A DNA stretch of 64,000 bases from Cryobacterium cryoconiti (GCF_004403065.1 NZ_SOHA01000014.1:1-64000), one strand, 5' to 3'; positions 8,326 to 16,851 are shown, counted from the stretch's first letter. The notes: generated from the sequence alone by a model not told the origin. Program-made: numbers and translations.

Positions 8326-8820
8326 CTAGTGCAGCACCAGGAACTTCGCGAGGATCAGCACCGCGGCGAGCAGCACTGTTCCGCCCGCGACGACGAGGAG
8401 CGGCCAGCCACGGATGCCGCGGAGCCGCAACCCGCCGACCGCCACCAGAGCCAGCAGCACGGTGGCCGTGATCACGCCGATCAGTGTCGCGGTGCCGGTG
8501 TCGAAGCCGAGGGCCAGCAGGGCCAGCACGGTCAGCAGCGGCACGAACGCCGCGGAGATCATCGGGGCGCTGACGCGGAGGTGGTGGCGCACGTGCGTCC
8601 AGCCGACCTTCTCGTCGCCGATCGAGTAGGCGAAGACGTGGGTGGCGTAGTAAACGAGGTTGGTGATCATGACGACGAGGATGATGGTCCAGGCGGAGCT
8701 GTTCCCGAGCCCGATCAGGGTGCTCGCGGCCACCAGCAGGCCGTACGCGCCCGCGCTGATGCGCTCGGCGCCGGCTGCGCCGATCCTGCTCGGAACCTGA
8801 CTGCTTCTGCGGGAGACCAT
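8326..8820 (-). CDS. Four-helix integral membrane protein, unknown function
   Basis: A hydrophobic protein of 164 residues with four to five predicted membrane segments (around LLVAASTLIGL, TIILVVMITNLVYYATHVF, SAAFVPLLTVLALLALGF, and a C-terminal pair). Between segments two and three lies the polar stretch SIGDEKVGWTHVRHHLRV, rich in His and Arg. I do not recognise the family. ATG 8820 follows AACACT by six bases, matching the leaderless pattern of other genes here; the GTG at 8826 is an alternative. It is convergent with the FetB-like gene. Confidence 0.75.
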   Translation of the reverse strand: MVSRRSSQVPSRIGAAGAERISAGAYGLLVAASTLIGLGNSSAWTIILVVMITNLVYYATHVFAYSIGDEKVGWTHVRHHLRVSAPMISAAFVPLLTVLALLALGFDTGTATLIGVITATVLLALVAVGGLRLRGIRGWPLLVVAGGTVLLAAVLILAKFLVLH

Positions 8821-8878
8821 CCCCACAGTGTTGCGGAGGTCCGGGCCGAGCGAAAGGGCCGGGCTGAGCGGCCCGCGG

Positions 8879-9316
8879 TTACTCGGCCGTGCGGTGGATC
8901 AGCCGGGAGAGCACGATCGCGCTGCGGGTGTGGTCCACGTTGGGGGCCAGACGCACCTTCTCCAGCGCCGCCTCGAGGCCGGGGATGTCCCGCGCCCGGA
9001 TATGCACGATGGCGTCCGCACTGCCCGTGACCGTTCCGGCGTCCACGACCTCCGGCACCCCGGAGAGGATGCGGAGCAGTTCCTCCGGCGCCACGGTTCC
9101 GCGGCAGAAGAGTTCGACGTAGGCCTCGGTGCTCATTCCGTCGATGGCCGGGTCCACCTGGATGGTGAAACCACGGATGACGCGGTCCGCCACGAGCCGG
9201 TCCACGCGGCGTTTCACGGCGGACGCCGACAGCCCCACCACCGAGCCGATATCGCCGTAGCCCGCCCGGGCATTCTGGCGGAGCAGGTCGAGAATGCCAC
9301 GGTCGAGGTTGTCCAT
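8879..9316 (-). CDS. Lrp/AsnC-family transcriptional regulator
   Basis: A 145-residue protein with an N-terminal helix-turn-helix (ILDLLRQNARAGYGDIGSVVGLSASAVKRRVDRL) and a C-terminal RAM ligand-binding domain (residues about 65-140). Lrp/AsnC proteins sense amino acids. It is divergent from the ddaH-rocD operon across a 357-base gap, and actinobacterial regulators placed this way commonly control that operon, so arginine or ornithine is a reasonable ligand guess. TAGACT six bases before the ATG suggests a leaderless mRNA. Confidence 0.9.
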   Translation of the reverse strand: MDNLDRGILDLLRQNARAGYGDIGSVVGLSASAVKRRVDRLVADRVIRGFTIQVDPAIDGMSTEAYVELFCRGTVAPEELLRILSGVPEVVDAGTVTGSADAIVHIRARDIPGLEAALEKVRLAPNVDHTRSAIVLSRLIHRTAE

Positions 9317-9673
9317 GCCGAGAGTCTAAGGGGCGTCGTTGCGCTGATGCGCGTGTCGACGCAGAAAAACAGCGCCCGATAGCGCGAATCACTGGATAGC
9401 TGCGCGGTGGTCAGCCAGGGGCAGGCCGGCGCTGGGCATCCGTCACCGTCTCTCACGGCGGAAAACTGCGCGCACGGCCGAAATCGCGCATGTTTTCGGC
9501 GCAAATTAGCGTGCACCTCCGATTCATGCTGTGTGAAACTAAGAATGGCGTCTCTGTCGGAGCTGTTTTCCCGTCTGGCAGAGCTCTCGTGAGTGACCTG
9601 GTCCGCCATCCACCCCGCACGCCGAGCACGCCGGTCTCGCCCGACACGGGCGGCCGGCCGCCGAAGGAGTCCC
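9317..9673. other. Divergent intergenic region between the Lrp gene and ddaH
   Basis: No gene is supported here. The stretch 9470-9550 is locally less GC-rich and holds motifs such as GGCGCAAATTAGCG that could serve as Lrp-type sites, and TAAGAAT at about 9540 could be a -10 for ddaH. GAAGGAG at 9663-9669 is the ddaH ribosome site. Short ORFs across it lack coding character. Confidence 0.5.
9323..9328 (-). promoter_or_regulatory. -10 hexamer TAGACT of the Lrp-type gene
   Basis: It ends six bases before the ATG at 9316, implying a leaderless transcript. Confidence 0.55.
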
Positions 9674-10552
9674 ATGTCGACCAATCTCACCGCCCCCAAC
9701 CCGAATGAGCTCGTCTCGCCGGAACGGCCCGAGCGCACACCCGTCAAGCGCACCGTGCTGATGTGCAAGCCCGACTACTTCACCGTGGTGTACCGCATCA
9801 ACCCCTGGATGGACCCGGCCATCCCCACCGACACCGCACTCGCCGTCGCCCAGTGGCAGACCCTCCACGACACCTACGTCGGCCTCGGCTTCGACGTTCA
9901 CCTGATCGACCCGGTCGAGGGCCTGCCGGACATGGTCTACGCGGCCAACGGCGGCTTCGTGATCGACAACATCGCCTACGGCGCCGCCTTCACCTACGCC
10001 GAACGCCAGCCGGAAGGGCCGGCCTATATGGACTGGTTCGGCGCCCACGACTTCGACGTGCGCGTGCCCGTCGAGATCAACGAGGGCGAGGGCGACTTCC
10101 TGCTCGTCGGCGATGTGATCCTCGCGGGCACCGGGTTCCGTAGCGCCTCGCACAGTCACGAAGAGGTGGCGGCGATCTACGGTCGCACGGTGATCACGCT
10201 CAACCTGATCAACCCGAGCTTCTACCACCTCGACACGGCCATCGCCGTGCTCGACGGTTCGCCCGACACCGGCAACGGCGAGATCGCCTACCTGCCGAGC
10301 GCGTTCGACGAGCCCAGCCTGGCCATCCTGCGGGAGCGCTTCCCGGATGCCATCATCGTCACCGAGGAGGACGCGGCCATCCTCGGCCTCAACTCCTACT
10401 CCGACGGTTTCAACGTGGTCATCGCCGCGCGGGCCAAGGACTTCGAGCGCCAGCTGCGCTCACGCGGCTTCAACCCGATCGGGGTCGACCTGTCCGAGCT
10501 GCTGCTCGGTGGAGGAGGAGTGAAATGCTGCACGCTGGAGCTGCGCCGATGA
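9674..10552 (+). CDS. ddaH: Dimethylargininase/arginine-dihydrolase-like amidinohydrolase
   Basis: A 292-residue member of the guanidino-group-modifying superfamily. The catalytic cysteine is in the C-terminal GGGVKCCTLEL and the catalytic histidine in NPSFYHLDTAI; the substrate-side motifs INPWMDP and EGEGDF are present. Dimethylargininases release dimethylamine and citrulline from methylated arginine. The next gene, overlapping by four bases (ATGA), is ornithine aminotransferase, which uses ornithine rather than citrulline, so this enzyme may instead take arginine to ornithine (inference). ATG 9674 has GAAGGAG at 9663. The divergent Lrp gene is the probable regulator. Confidence 0.88.
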   Translation: MSTNLTAPNPNELVSPERPERTPVKRTVLMCKPDYFTVVYRINPWMDPAIPTDTALAVAQWQTLHDTYVGLGFDVHLIDPVEGLPDMVYAANGGFVIDNIAYGAAFTYAERQPEGPAYMDWFGAHDFDVRVPVEINEGEGDFLLVGDVILAGTGFRSASHSHEEVAAIYGRTVITLNLINPSFYHLDTAIAVLDGSPDTGNGEIAYLPSAFDEPSLAILRERFPDAIIVTEEDAAILGLNSYSDGFNVVIAARAKDFERQLRSRGFNPIGVDLSELLLGGGGVKCCTLELRR

Positions 10553-11796
10553 CCGACCAGACGACGACGCCGAGTGCGACGACGCTCGGCCAGGCCGGGT
10601 ACATCGCACTGGAAGACGAGCACGCCGCCCACAACTACCATCCGCTGCCTGTGGTCGTCGCGTCCGGCGACGGCGCCTGGGTGACGGATGTCGACGGCCG
10701 CCGCTACCTGGACTGCCTGGCCGCGTACTCCGCGGTCAACTTCGGGCACTCGAATCCGCTCCTGCTGGACGCCGCCCGCGAGCAGCTGGGCCGCATCACG
10801 CTCACCAGCCGTGCGTTCCACAACGACCAGCTCGGCCCGTTCGTGACCGCGCTCGCCGAGCTCGCCGGCAAGGACATGGTCCTGCCGATGAACACGGGCG
10901 CCGAGGCGGTCGAGTCCGGCATCAAGGTGGCCCGCGCCTGGGGCTATCGGGTCAAGGGCGTCGCCGCGGGGATGGCCAACATCATCGTGGCCGGGGAGAA
11001 CTTCCACGGCCGCACCACCACGATCATCAGTTTCTCCGACGACGAGTCGGCCCGGAAGGACTTCGGTCCGTTCACCCCGGGGTTCCGCACGGTTCCCTAT
11101 GGGGACGCAGCGGCCCTCGAGGCGGCGATCGACGAGAACACGGTGGCCGTGCTGCTCGAGCCGATCCAGGGCGAGGCCGGCATCGTCGTGCCGCCGGCGG
11201 ACTACCTGCCGGCCGTGCGCGAGATCACGACCCGGCACAATGTGCTCTTCATCGCCGACGAGATCCAGTCCGGCCTCGGCCGAACGGGGGCGACCTTCGC
11301 CTGCGACCTGGTGGGCGTCGTTCCCGACCTCTACCTGCTCGGCAAGGCTCTCGGCGGCGGCATCGTGCCGGTCTCCGCGGTCGTGGGCAACCGGGACGTG
11401 CTGGGTGTGCTCCGCCCGGGGGAGCACGGCTCGACCTTCGGCGGCAACCCGCTGGCGGCGGCCGTCGGCCTCGCCGTGGTGAAGCTGCTGGCCACCGGCG
11501 AGCAGCAGGAGCGCGCGCGCGTGCTCGGCGCCCGCCTGCACGACGGGCTGACCGGGTTGATCGGCCGGGGTGTTCTGGCCGTGCGCGGCGCCGGTCTGTG
11601 GGCCGGCATCGACATCGACCCGAAGCTGGCCTCCGGCCGGGCGGTCTGCGAGGCTCTCCTGGTGCGCGGCGTGCTCGCGAAGGACACCCACGGGTCCACC
11701 GTCCGCCTGGCTCCGCCGATCGTGGTCTCCGAGGCCGACCTGGACTGGGCGGTGGAGCAGCTCGCTGCCGTGCTCGCGGAGCTCGCCGCGGCGTAG
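10549..11796 (+). CDS. rocD: Ornithine aminotransferase (class III PLP enzyme)
   Basis: RocD transfers the delta-amino group of ornithine to 2-oxoglutarate, giving glutamate-semialdehyde/P5C. About 415 residues, normal for the family. The PLP-binding lysine is in LLGKALGGG, preceded by the cofactor aspartate in FIADEIQSGLGRTG; NTGAEAVE and EPIQGEAG are further class III motifs. ATG 10549 overlaps the ddaH stop. An in-frame ATG at 10525 has a strong GGAGGAGGAG upstream and is a real alternative, but that purine run encodes the conserved GGGG of DdaH. A strong palindrome (11816-11863) ends the operon. The P5C formed feeds PutA at the window start. Confidence 0.94.
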   Translation: MTDQTTTPSATTLGQAGYIALEDEHAAHNYHPLPVVVASGDGAWVTDVDGRRYLDCLAAYSAVNFGHSNPLLLDAAREQLGRITLTSRAFHNDQLGPFVTALAELAGKDMVLPMNTGAEAVESGIKVARAWGYRVKGVAAGMANIIVAGENFHGRTTTIISFSDDESARKDFGPFTPGFRTVPYGDAAALEAAIDENTVAVLLEPIQGEAGIVVPPADYLPAVREITTRHNVLFIADEIQSGLGRTGATFACDLVGVVPDLYLLGKALGGGIVPVSAVVGNRDVLGVLRPGEHGSTFGGNPLAAAVGLAVVKLLATGEQQERARVLGARLHDGLTGLIGRGVLAVRGAGLWAGIDIDPKLASGRAVCEALLVRGVLAKDTHGSTVRLAPPIVVSEADLDWAVEQLAAVLAELAAA

Positions 11797-11815
11797 CCGC
11801 GCCGCCCAGACGTCC

Positions 11816-11863
11816 CGTTTGTGCCGAGTTGACCCGCTAGAACGGGTCAGCTCGGCACAAACG
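11816..11863. terminator. Long palindrome between convergent rocD and lldD
   Basis: Arms of 21 bases (11816-11836 and 11843-11863; CGTTTGTGCCGAG... ) pair with a single G-T wobble around a 6-base loop (CTAGAA). Its position between convergent genes suggests a bidirectional terminator, but there is no T-tract. Architecture and the GCGACGCTCG tail link it to the other palindromes of this window. Confidence 0.75.
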
Positions 11864-11886
11864 GCGACGCTCGGCCGGTCAGGCCG

Positions 11887-13146
11887 CTACACGCTGACGG
11901 ATGCCGCCACGGGCTGCGAGATGCGGCCGAGGCGTGCGAGCTGCGTGACGTGCCCGGGCTCGAGCTCCTCGAGGCTCGTCACACCGAGCAGCCGCATCGT
12001 GCGGGACACCTGCTCGGAGAGGATCTGGACGGCCCGGTCGACGCCGGCCTCGCCGCCGGCCATCAAGCCGTAGAGGTAGGCGCGGCCGATCAGGGTGAAG
12101 CGGGCGCCGAGGGCGACGGATGCGACGATGTCGGCACCGCTCATGATGCCCGTGTCCAGGTGCACCTCGTATTCGCTGCCCACCTCGCGCACGACCTGCG
12201 GCAGCAGGTGGAACGGGATCGGGGCGCGGTCCAGCTGTCGACCGCCGTGGTTGGAGAGGATGATGCCGTCCACGCCGAGGTCGGCGAGCGTCTGCGCATC
12301 CGCCAGGCTCTGCACGCCCTTGACGACGATCTTGCCGGGCCACTGAGCTTTGATCCAGGCCAGGTCCTCGAACGTGACGGTGGGGTCGAACATGGTGTCG
12401 ATCAGGTCGGCGACCGTGCCGCTCGAGCGGTCGAGGCTGGCGAAGGCGAGCGGCTCGGTGGTGAGGAAGTTGATCCACCACTCCGGCCGCGGCAGCGCGT
12501 TGATGACCGTTCCGATGGTCAGGGCCGGCGGGATCGAGAAACCGTTGCGCCTGTCGCGCAGGCGCGCACCGGCGACCGGCACGTCCACGGTCACCAGCAG
12601 GGTGTCGTAGCCGGCTTTCGCGGCCCGGTCGACCAGCGCCATCGACCGGTCGCGGTCCTTCCACATGTACAGCTGGAACCAGTTGCGCCCGTGCGGGTTC
12701 GCGGCCTTGACGTCCTCGATCGACGTGGTGCCCATGGTCGACAAGGAGAAGGGGATACCGGCCCGGGCGGCCACGTGGGCGCCCGCGATCTCGCCCTCGG
12801 TCTGCATCATCCGGGTGAAGCCGGTCGGGGCGATGCCGAAGGGCTGCGCCACGGGGGCTCCGAGCACGTCCCAGCCGGTCGAGACGGTCGACACGTCCCG
12901 CAGGATCGACGGGTTGAACTCGATGTCCTCGAAGGCCTGGCGGGCGCGGCCCAGCGAGAGCTCGGCTTCGGCGGCACCGTCGGTGTAGTCGAACGCGGCC
13001 TTGGGGGTGCGCTTCTTGGCGATGTCCCGCAGGTCGTAGATCGTGTGCGCGCTCTCGAGGCGGCGCTTCTTCGCATTCAACTCGGGGGTCTTGAACCGCA
13101 TCAGCGGGGCGAGGTCTGCGATCTTCGGGATGCGGCGTTGAACCAT
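11887..13146 (-). CDS. lldD: FMN-dependent L-lactate dehydrogenase (quinone)
   Basis: A 419-residue alpha-hydroxy-acid oxidase family protein oxidising L-lactate to pyruvate at the membrane with electrons to quinone. Visible family motifs: [10 protein letters not shown] at the FMN-proximal N-terminus, [37 protein letters not shown] and the catalytic base His in [10 protein letters not shown]; the final FMN phosphate motif is [10 protein letters not shown] with [14 protein letters not shown]. The family also includes mycofactocin- and glycolate-linked oxidases, but the adjacent FadR-type GntR gene and its TGGTCTGACCA operator fit lactate use. It lies 18 bases downstream of that regulator on the same strand. 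Confidence 0.88.
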   Translation of the reverse strand: MVQRRIPKIADLAPLMRFKTPELNAKKRRLESAHTIYDLRDIAKKRTPKAAFDYTDGAAEAELSLGRARQAFEDIEFNPSILRDVSTVSTGWDVLGAPVAQPFGIAPTGFTRMMQTEGEIAGAHVAARAGIPFSLSTMGTTSIEDVKAANPHGRNWFQLYMWKDRDRSMALVDRAAKAGYDTLLVTVDVPVAGARLRDRRNGFSIPPALTIGTVINALPRPEWWINFLTTEPLAFASLDRSSGTVADLIDTMFDPTVTFEDLAWIKAQWPGKIVVKGVQSLADAQTLADLGVDGIILSNHGGRQLDRAPIPFHLLPQVVREVGSEYEVHLDTGIMSGADIVASVALGARFTLIGRAYLYGLMAGGEAGVDRAVQILSEQVSRTMRLLGVTSLEELEPGHVTQLARLGRISQPVAASVSV

Positions 13147-13164
13147 TGGGATGTGTCCGTTCTT

Positions 13165-13953
13165 CTATCGGGCCACCGGATACCCGGAGGCATCCGCGGT
13201 GCGGGCGGGACGGTGGTGGGCCTGGTGGGTTTCGGCGTAGTAGCCGGCGATGTGGTCGTGCACGAGGCTCCGAGCCGCCGGAGCGTCGCCGGCCTCGATC
13301 GCGGCGACGATCGCGCGGTGTTCGGCCCGGAGCCGGGTCGAGGTGTCGGCCCAGGAGGCGAGGCTCGTCGCACCGGCCCGGGCGTAGCCCTCGATGGCGC
13401 TGCGGAGCCCGGCCATCGTGGCGGTGACAACCTGGTTGCCGGAGGCCTCCGCCAGGGCCAGGTGGAATTCGGCGTCGAGGGCCAGGAACTCCGCCTCGGT
13501 GAGCGCGGGCGAGTCCATCGCGCCCAGCAGCTGTACCGGTGCCCGGAGATTCGGTCGCAGCGACGCGCTGGCCACCATGGTCGAGTCGGCCCGAGCGGAT
13601 GCCTCGGCCAGCTCGGTCACGACCGACGCCTCGAGCACGAGCCGGGTCTTGACCACGTCAGCGACGGGGAACCCGCGAGCCGCCACCTGCAGGCGCATCA
13701 GCGCCGACATGCCGCCGCCGGGCAGGGCCACGATGATCGCGCCCGCGCCGGGTCCCGACCCGGCGGAGGTACGCAGCAGCCCGAGCACCTCGAGCACCCG
13801 GATGGCCTCTCGCACGCTGGAGCGTCCGACGCCCAGCTCCACGGCGAGGGCCCGTTCGGGCGGGAGGCGGTCGCCGGGCCGGAGTCGACCGCTGAGCAGG
13901 TCCAGCTCGATGCTCTGCAGCACGGTTTCCCAGGCGCGGGGCGGAGCGCTCAC
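13165..13953 (-). CDS. FadR-type GntR regulator, probably LldR-like
   Basis: A 262-residue regulator: winged helix-turn-helix (RLPPERALAVELGVGRSSVREAIR, about residues 25-65) and an all-helical FCD ligand domain with metal-ligand histidines (EFHLALAEASGN, EHRAIVAAIEAGD, HDHIAGYYAE). I place the start at GTG 13953, which has GAGGAGG just upstream; the open frame runs on to 14004 but would remove that site. It precedes lldD on the same strand, so autoregulation together with lldD by lactate is likely. A perfect 17-bp palindrome of FadR-type half-sites lies at 13990-14006. Confidence 0.88.
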   Translation of the reverse strand: MSAPPRAWETVLQSIELDLLSGRLRPGDRLPPERALAVELGVGRSSVREAIRVLEVLGLLRTSAGSGPGAGAIIVALPGGGMSALMRLQVAARGFPVADVVKTRLVLEASVVTELAEASARADSTMVASASLRPNLRAPVQLLGAMDSPALTEAEFLALDAEFHLALAEASGNQVVTATMAGLRSAIEGYARAGATSLASWADTSTRLRAEHRAIVAAIEAGDAPAARSLVHDHIAGYYAETHQAHHRPARTADASGYPVAR

Positions 13954-13989
13954 GGTTCCTCCTCGACATTGGGGGGGCGGTGTGGTGGG

Positions 13990-14006
13990 ATGTGGTCTGA
14001 CCACAT
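13990..14006. promoter_or_regulatory. Perfect GntR (FadR-subfamily) operator
   Basis: ATGTGGTCTGACCACAT is a perfect dyad with the TGGTNNNACCA core recognised by FadR/PdhR/LldR-type regulators. It lies 37 bases upstream of the GTG of the GntR gene, within its promoter region, and about 90 bases from the divergent hydrolase gene. Confidence 0.8.
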
Positions 14007-14051
14007 GCTAGCGGTGTCGGCGCCTCGCCGGGGATAAAGTTGTGATTCAGC

Positions 14052-14093
14052 CTGAGAGGCCACCCCTGAGAGGCCACCCCTGAGAGGCCACCC
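14052..14093 (+). repeat. Three perfect 14-bp tandem copies carrying Shine-Dalgarno motifs
   Basis: CTGAGAGGCCACCC is repeated three times without mismatch (14052-14065, 14066-14079, 14080-14093) and ends exactly at the ATG of the dienelactone hydrolase gene. Each copy contains GAGAGG; only the last is correctly spaced (seven bases) from the start codon. Confidence 0.95.
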
Positions 14094-14843
14094 ATGACCG
14101 GCAGCACCGCTCCGCACCTGATCGACCTGCTCCTGCCGCCTGCGCCGGGCGGCAGCGCCGGGCTCAGGGCGGTACTGGGCCGGCCGGCCGGTCCCGGTCC
14201 CTGGCCGGCCGTCGTGCTGGTGCACGAGGCCTTCGGCCTGAACGATGTGATGCGGCGCCAGGTCGAACGGATGGCCGCAGCCGGCTACCTCGCTTTGATG
14301 CCCGACCTCTTCACCGAGGGCGGGGCGCGAAAGTGCCTGATGCAGACTTTTCGCGAGCTCCAGACCGGCGCGGGCCGGGCCTTCACCGACATCGAGTCCG
14401 CCCGGCAATTCCTGATCAACCGGGACGACTGCACCGGCGCTGCCGGGGTGCTCGGGTTCTGCATGGGTGGGGGGTTCGCCCTGGTCGCCGCCACGCGTGG
14501 GTTCGACGCGGCATCCGTCAATTACGGCCGGCTGCCGAAACAGCTCGACGACGCGCTCACCGGAGCGTGCCCGATCGTGGCCAGCTTCGGCGCCACCGAC
14601 AAGTCCCTCCGGGGCGCCGCCGCCACGCTCGAGGCGTCGGCGACCCGGCTGGGCATCCCGCACGACGTCGTGGAGTACCCCGGTGCCGGGCACGCCTTCC
14701 TCAACGATGCCGAAAGCGGCCCGGTGGCCCTGCGATTCCTGCTCAAGCGCGTTCTGGGGGCCGGGCCTGATCCCGTCGCCGCGGCCGACGCCTGGCGGCG
14801 GATCGAGGCCTTCTTCGGCGAGCACCTGACGCCCGGGCGCTAG
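14094..14843 (+). CDS. Dienelactone hydrolase family protein
   Basis: A 249-residue alpha/beta-hydrolase with the dienelactone hydrolase triad: nucleophile Cys in GVLGFCMGGGFAL, Asp in ASFGATDKSL and His in YPGAGHAFLND. The conserved glutamate in VLVHEAFGLN, which activates the cysteine in that family, is also present. It hydrolyses a lactone or ester; the physiological substrate is not evident, since no aromatic degradation genes are nearby. Divergent from the GntR/lldD unit. The start is fixed by the tandem ribosome-site repeats directly upstream. Confidence 0.88.
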   Translation: MTGSTAPHLIDLLLPPAPGGSAGLRAVLGRPAGPGPWPAVVLVHEAFGLNDVMRRQVERMAAAGYLALMPDLFTEGGARKCLMQTFRELQTGAGRAFTDIESARQFLINRDDCTGAAGVLGFCMGGGFALVAATRGFDAASVNYGRLPKQLDDALTGACPIVASFGATDKSLRGAAATLEASATRLGIPHDVVEYPGAGHAFLNDAESGPVALRFLLKRVLGAGPDPVAAADAWRRIEAFFGEHLTPGR

Positions 14844-14861
14844 CTCTCGAGCGTCAGGTGC
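14822..14861. terminator. Hairpin at the 3' end of the dienelactone hydrolase gene
   Basis: GCACCTGACGC (14822-14832) pairs perfectly with GCGTCAGGTGC (14851-14861). The left arm is still coding. It lies between convergent genes and may terminate both. Confidence 0.55.
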
Positions 14862-14871
14862 GCCCGGCGGG

Positions 14872-15267
14872 TCAGACGAAGAGCAGCACGATGCCGAGCA
14901 CGCCGGATGCGGCGCCGATGCCGAGCAGGATCAGCCCGGTCACGCGCAGGGCCCGGCCCTCCGCCTCGGGGGTGTGGGTGCGGCACCGCGAGGGGGTGCG
15001 AAGGTTGAACCAGACCAGCACGTCCTCTCCCGGAGCGAGCCGGTGTGTCTCGTGGGTGGTGGCAGGGCATTCGTGCACGTCGCCGTCACGGTCGAACCAA
15101 CGGATGACCGTACCCGCCGGCGAGGAGGCGATGACGCCGTCCGTCAGCATCCAGCGGCCCTTCACGCCGCGCACGACCAGGCCGGCTGCGAAGAGGACTC
15201 CGCCGACGACGAGTCCGACCAGGGTCAGGACCTCGCTGAGGAGGGAGACTAGCGATAGAGCGTCCAT
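14872..15267 (-). CDS. Small membrane protein with DUF3592-like extracytoplasmic domain
   Basis: A 131-residue protein with hydrophobic segments near each end (LVSLLSEVLTLVGLVVGG and LILLGIGAASGVLGIVLLFV) and a central domain about 70 residues long (VIASSPAGTVIRWFDRDGDVHECP... APGEDVLVWFNLRTPSRC) that resembles DUF3592 proteins. Function unknown. ATG 15267 has GGAGAAAGG upstream with suitable spacing; the frame is open further upstream but without coding signal. Confidence 0.8.
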   Translation of the reverse strand: MDALSLVSLLSEVLTLVGLVVGGVLFAAGLVVRGVKGRWMLTDGVIASSPAGTVIRWFDRDGDVHECPATTHETHRLAPGEDVLVWFNLRTPSRCRTHTPEAEGRALRVTGLILLGIGAASGVLGIVLLFV

Positions 15268-15372
15268 GCCGGCCCTTTCTCCAGAGGTTCTAACGGTACC
15301 GGGCAAATCGTACCGTGCGCCGCAGCCCGGTGCCGCAGCGGCGCCGATGCCCCCGATTCTGGGGGCACGCGG

Positions 15373-15378
15373 TAAGGT
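15373..15378 (+). promoter_or_regulatory. -10 hexamer TAAGGT, six bases before ATG 15385
   Basis: Same geometry as other leaderless genes in the window; there is no Shine-Dalgarno motif before the ATG. Confidence 0.4.
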
Positions 15379-15384
15379 CAAGCA

Positions 15385-16851
15385 ATGTCCTCGGTTGTTG
15401 AACAAGCCCCTCCACGTGACGACCGAAGCTTCCTCGGCCAGCCCCGTTCCCTCGCCAATGTCTTCGGCGTCGAGATGTGGGAGCGTTTCTCCTTCTACGG
15501 GATGCAGGGCATCCTGCTGCTGTATTTGTACTATTCCGCGGCCGACGGCGGCCTCGGCATGCCGCAGGCCACCGCGGCCGGCATCGTGGGGGCGTACGGC
15601 GGCGGTGTCTACCTGTCGACCATCCTGGGTGCCTGGATCGCCGACCGTCTGCTGGGTTCGGAGCGGGTGCTGTTCTACAGCGCCATCGTGATTGCCGTGG
15701 GGCACGTGGCGCTGGCGGTGCTGCCGGGCGCCGCCGGGGTGGCGACCGGGCTCATCCTGATCGCCCTCGGCAGCGGAGGGCTCAAGGCCAACGCGACCAG
15801 CGTCGTCGGGGCGCTCTACGCCAAGGACGACCCGCGGCTCGACGCGGGGTTCTCCCTCTTCTATCTCGGGATCAACCTGGGCGCGTTCTTCGGACCGGTC
15901 CTGACCGGGCTGCTGCAGACCACTCTCGGCTTCCACTACGGCTTCGGCCTCGCGGCCGTGGGCATGGCGATCGGCCTGGTGCAGTATTCCTTCGGGCGCA
16001 AACGGCTGCCGGCGATCGTGCACGAGGTGCCGAACCCGCTGCCGGCCTCCCGCTACGCCGCGTACCTCTGGGCCCTGATCGCGGCCATCGGCCTGATCGT
16101 GGTGCTGGTGCTGCTGGGCGTGATCACGGCATCCGGTCTGGTCACGATCGTGATCACGCTGACCCTGGTTGCCACGGTCTCCTACTTCGTGGTGATCCTG
16201 CGCAACCGTCAGATCACTGCCATCGAACGCAAGCGCGTCTACGCGTTCATGCCGCTGTTCGTGGCCAGCGCCGCGTTCTGGTCACTCTCCCAGCAGCAGT
16301 TCACGGTGGTCACCATCTACGCCGATGAGCGCCTCAACCGGGACGTGTTCGGGTGGGAGCTGCCCGTGTCGTGGGTGCAGTCGTTCAACCCGGTCTTCAT
16401 CATCCTGCTCTCCGGCGCCTTCGCGGCGCTCTGGACCCGCTGGGGTTCCCGCCAGCCGTCGACCCCGGTCAAGTTCGCCGCGGGCACCGCTCTGATGGGC
16501 GCCGCCTTCCTCCTGTTCCTTCCGTTCGTCGACGGCGGTGCGAACTCGACTCCGCTGGTCGCCATGGTCGTGATCCTCTTCGTGCTCACGGTGGCGGAGT
16601 TGATGATCGGGCCGGTCGGCCTGGCCGTCACCACGCGGCTCGCGCCCGAGCCGTTCAAGACCCAGATGGTCGCGCTGTTCTTCCTGTCGATCGCCCTGGG
16701 CAGCGCGATGTCCGGTTGGCTCGCCGAGTGGTACACCACGGTGCCCGAGACGGTCTACTTCAGCGTGATCGGCGGGGTCGCCATCGTGCTCGGACTGCTG
16801 CTCGCACTGATCGCCCGCCCGATCCTGCGGCTGATGAACGGCGTGCGCTGA
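15385..16851 (+). CDS. POT/PTR2-family proton-coupled oligopeptide transporter
   Basis: A 488-residue MFS protein of the peptide transporter family, importing di- and tripeptides with protons. The N-terminal signature EMWERFSFYGMQGILLLYLYY and the ExxERFxYYG-type motif are clear, as are GGGVYLSTILGAWIADRLLG in the first loop and the later FYLGINLGAFFGPVLTG signature. About 14 hydrophobic segments. Single gene with its own -10 hexamer. Its last codons and stop have been triplicated (16840-16881). Confidence 0.93.
   Translation: MSSVVEQAPPRDDRSFLGQPRSLANVFGVEMWERFSFYGMQGILLLYLYYSAADGGLGMPQATAAGIVGAYGGGVYLSTILGAWIADRLLGSERVLFYSAIVIAVGHVALAVLPGAAGVATGLILIALGSGGLKANATSVVGALYAKDDPRLDAGFSLFYLGINLGAFFGPVLTGLLQTTLGFHYGFGLAAVGMAIGLVQYSFGRKRLPAIVHEVPNPLPASRYAAYLWALIAAIGLIVVLVLLGVITASGLVTIVITLTLVATVSYFVVILRNRQITAIERKRVYAFMPLFVASAAFWSLSQQQFTVVTIYADERLNRDVFGWELPVSWVQSFNPVFIILLSGAFAALWTRWGSRQPSTPVKFAAGTALMGAAFLLFLPFVDGGANSTPLVAMVVILFVLTVAELMIGPVGLAVTTRLAPEPFKTQMVALFFLSIALGSAMSGWLAEWYTTVPETVYFSVIGGVAIVLGLLLALIARPILRLMNGVR

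Noticed and set aside
11950-14037. 695-codon plus-strand frame across lldD and its regulator
   Set aside because: It spans two certain genes on the other strand and ignores their boundary.
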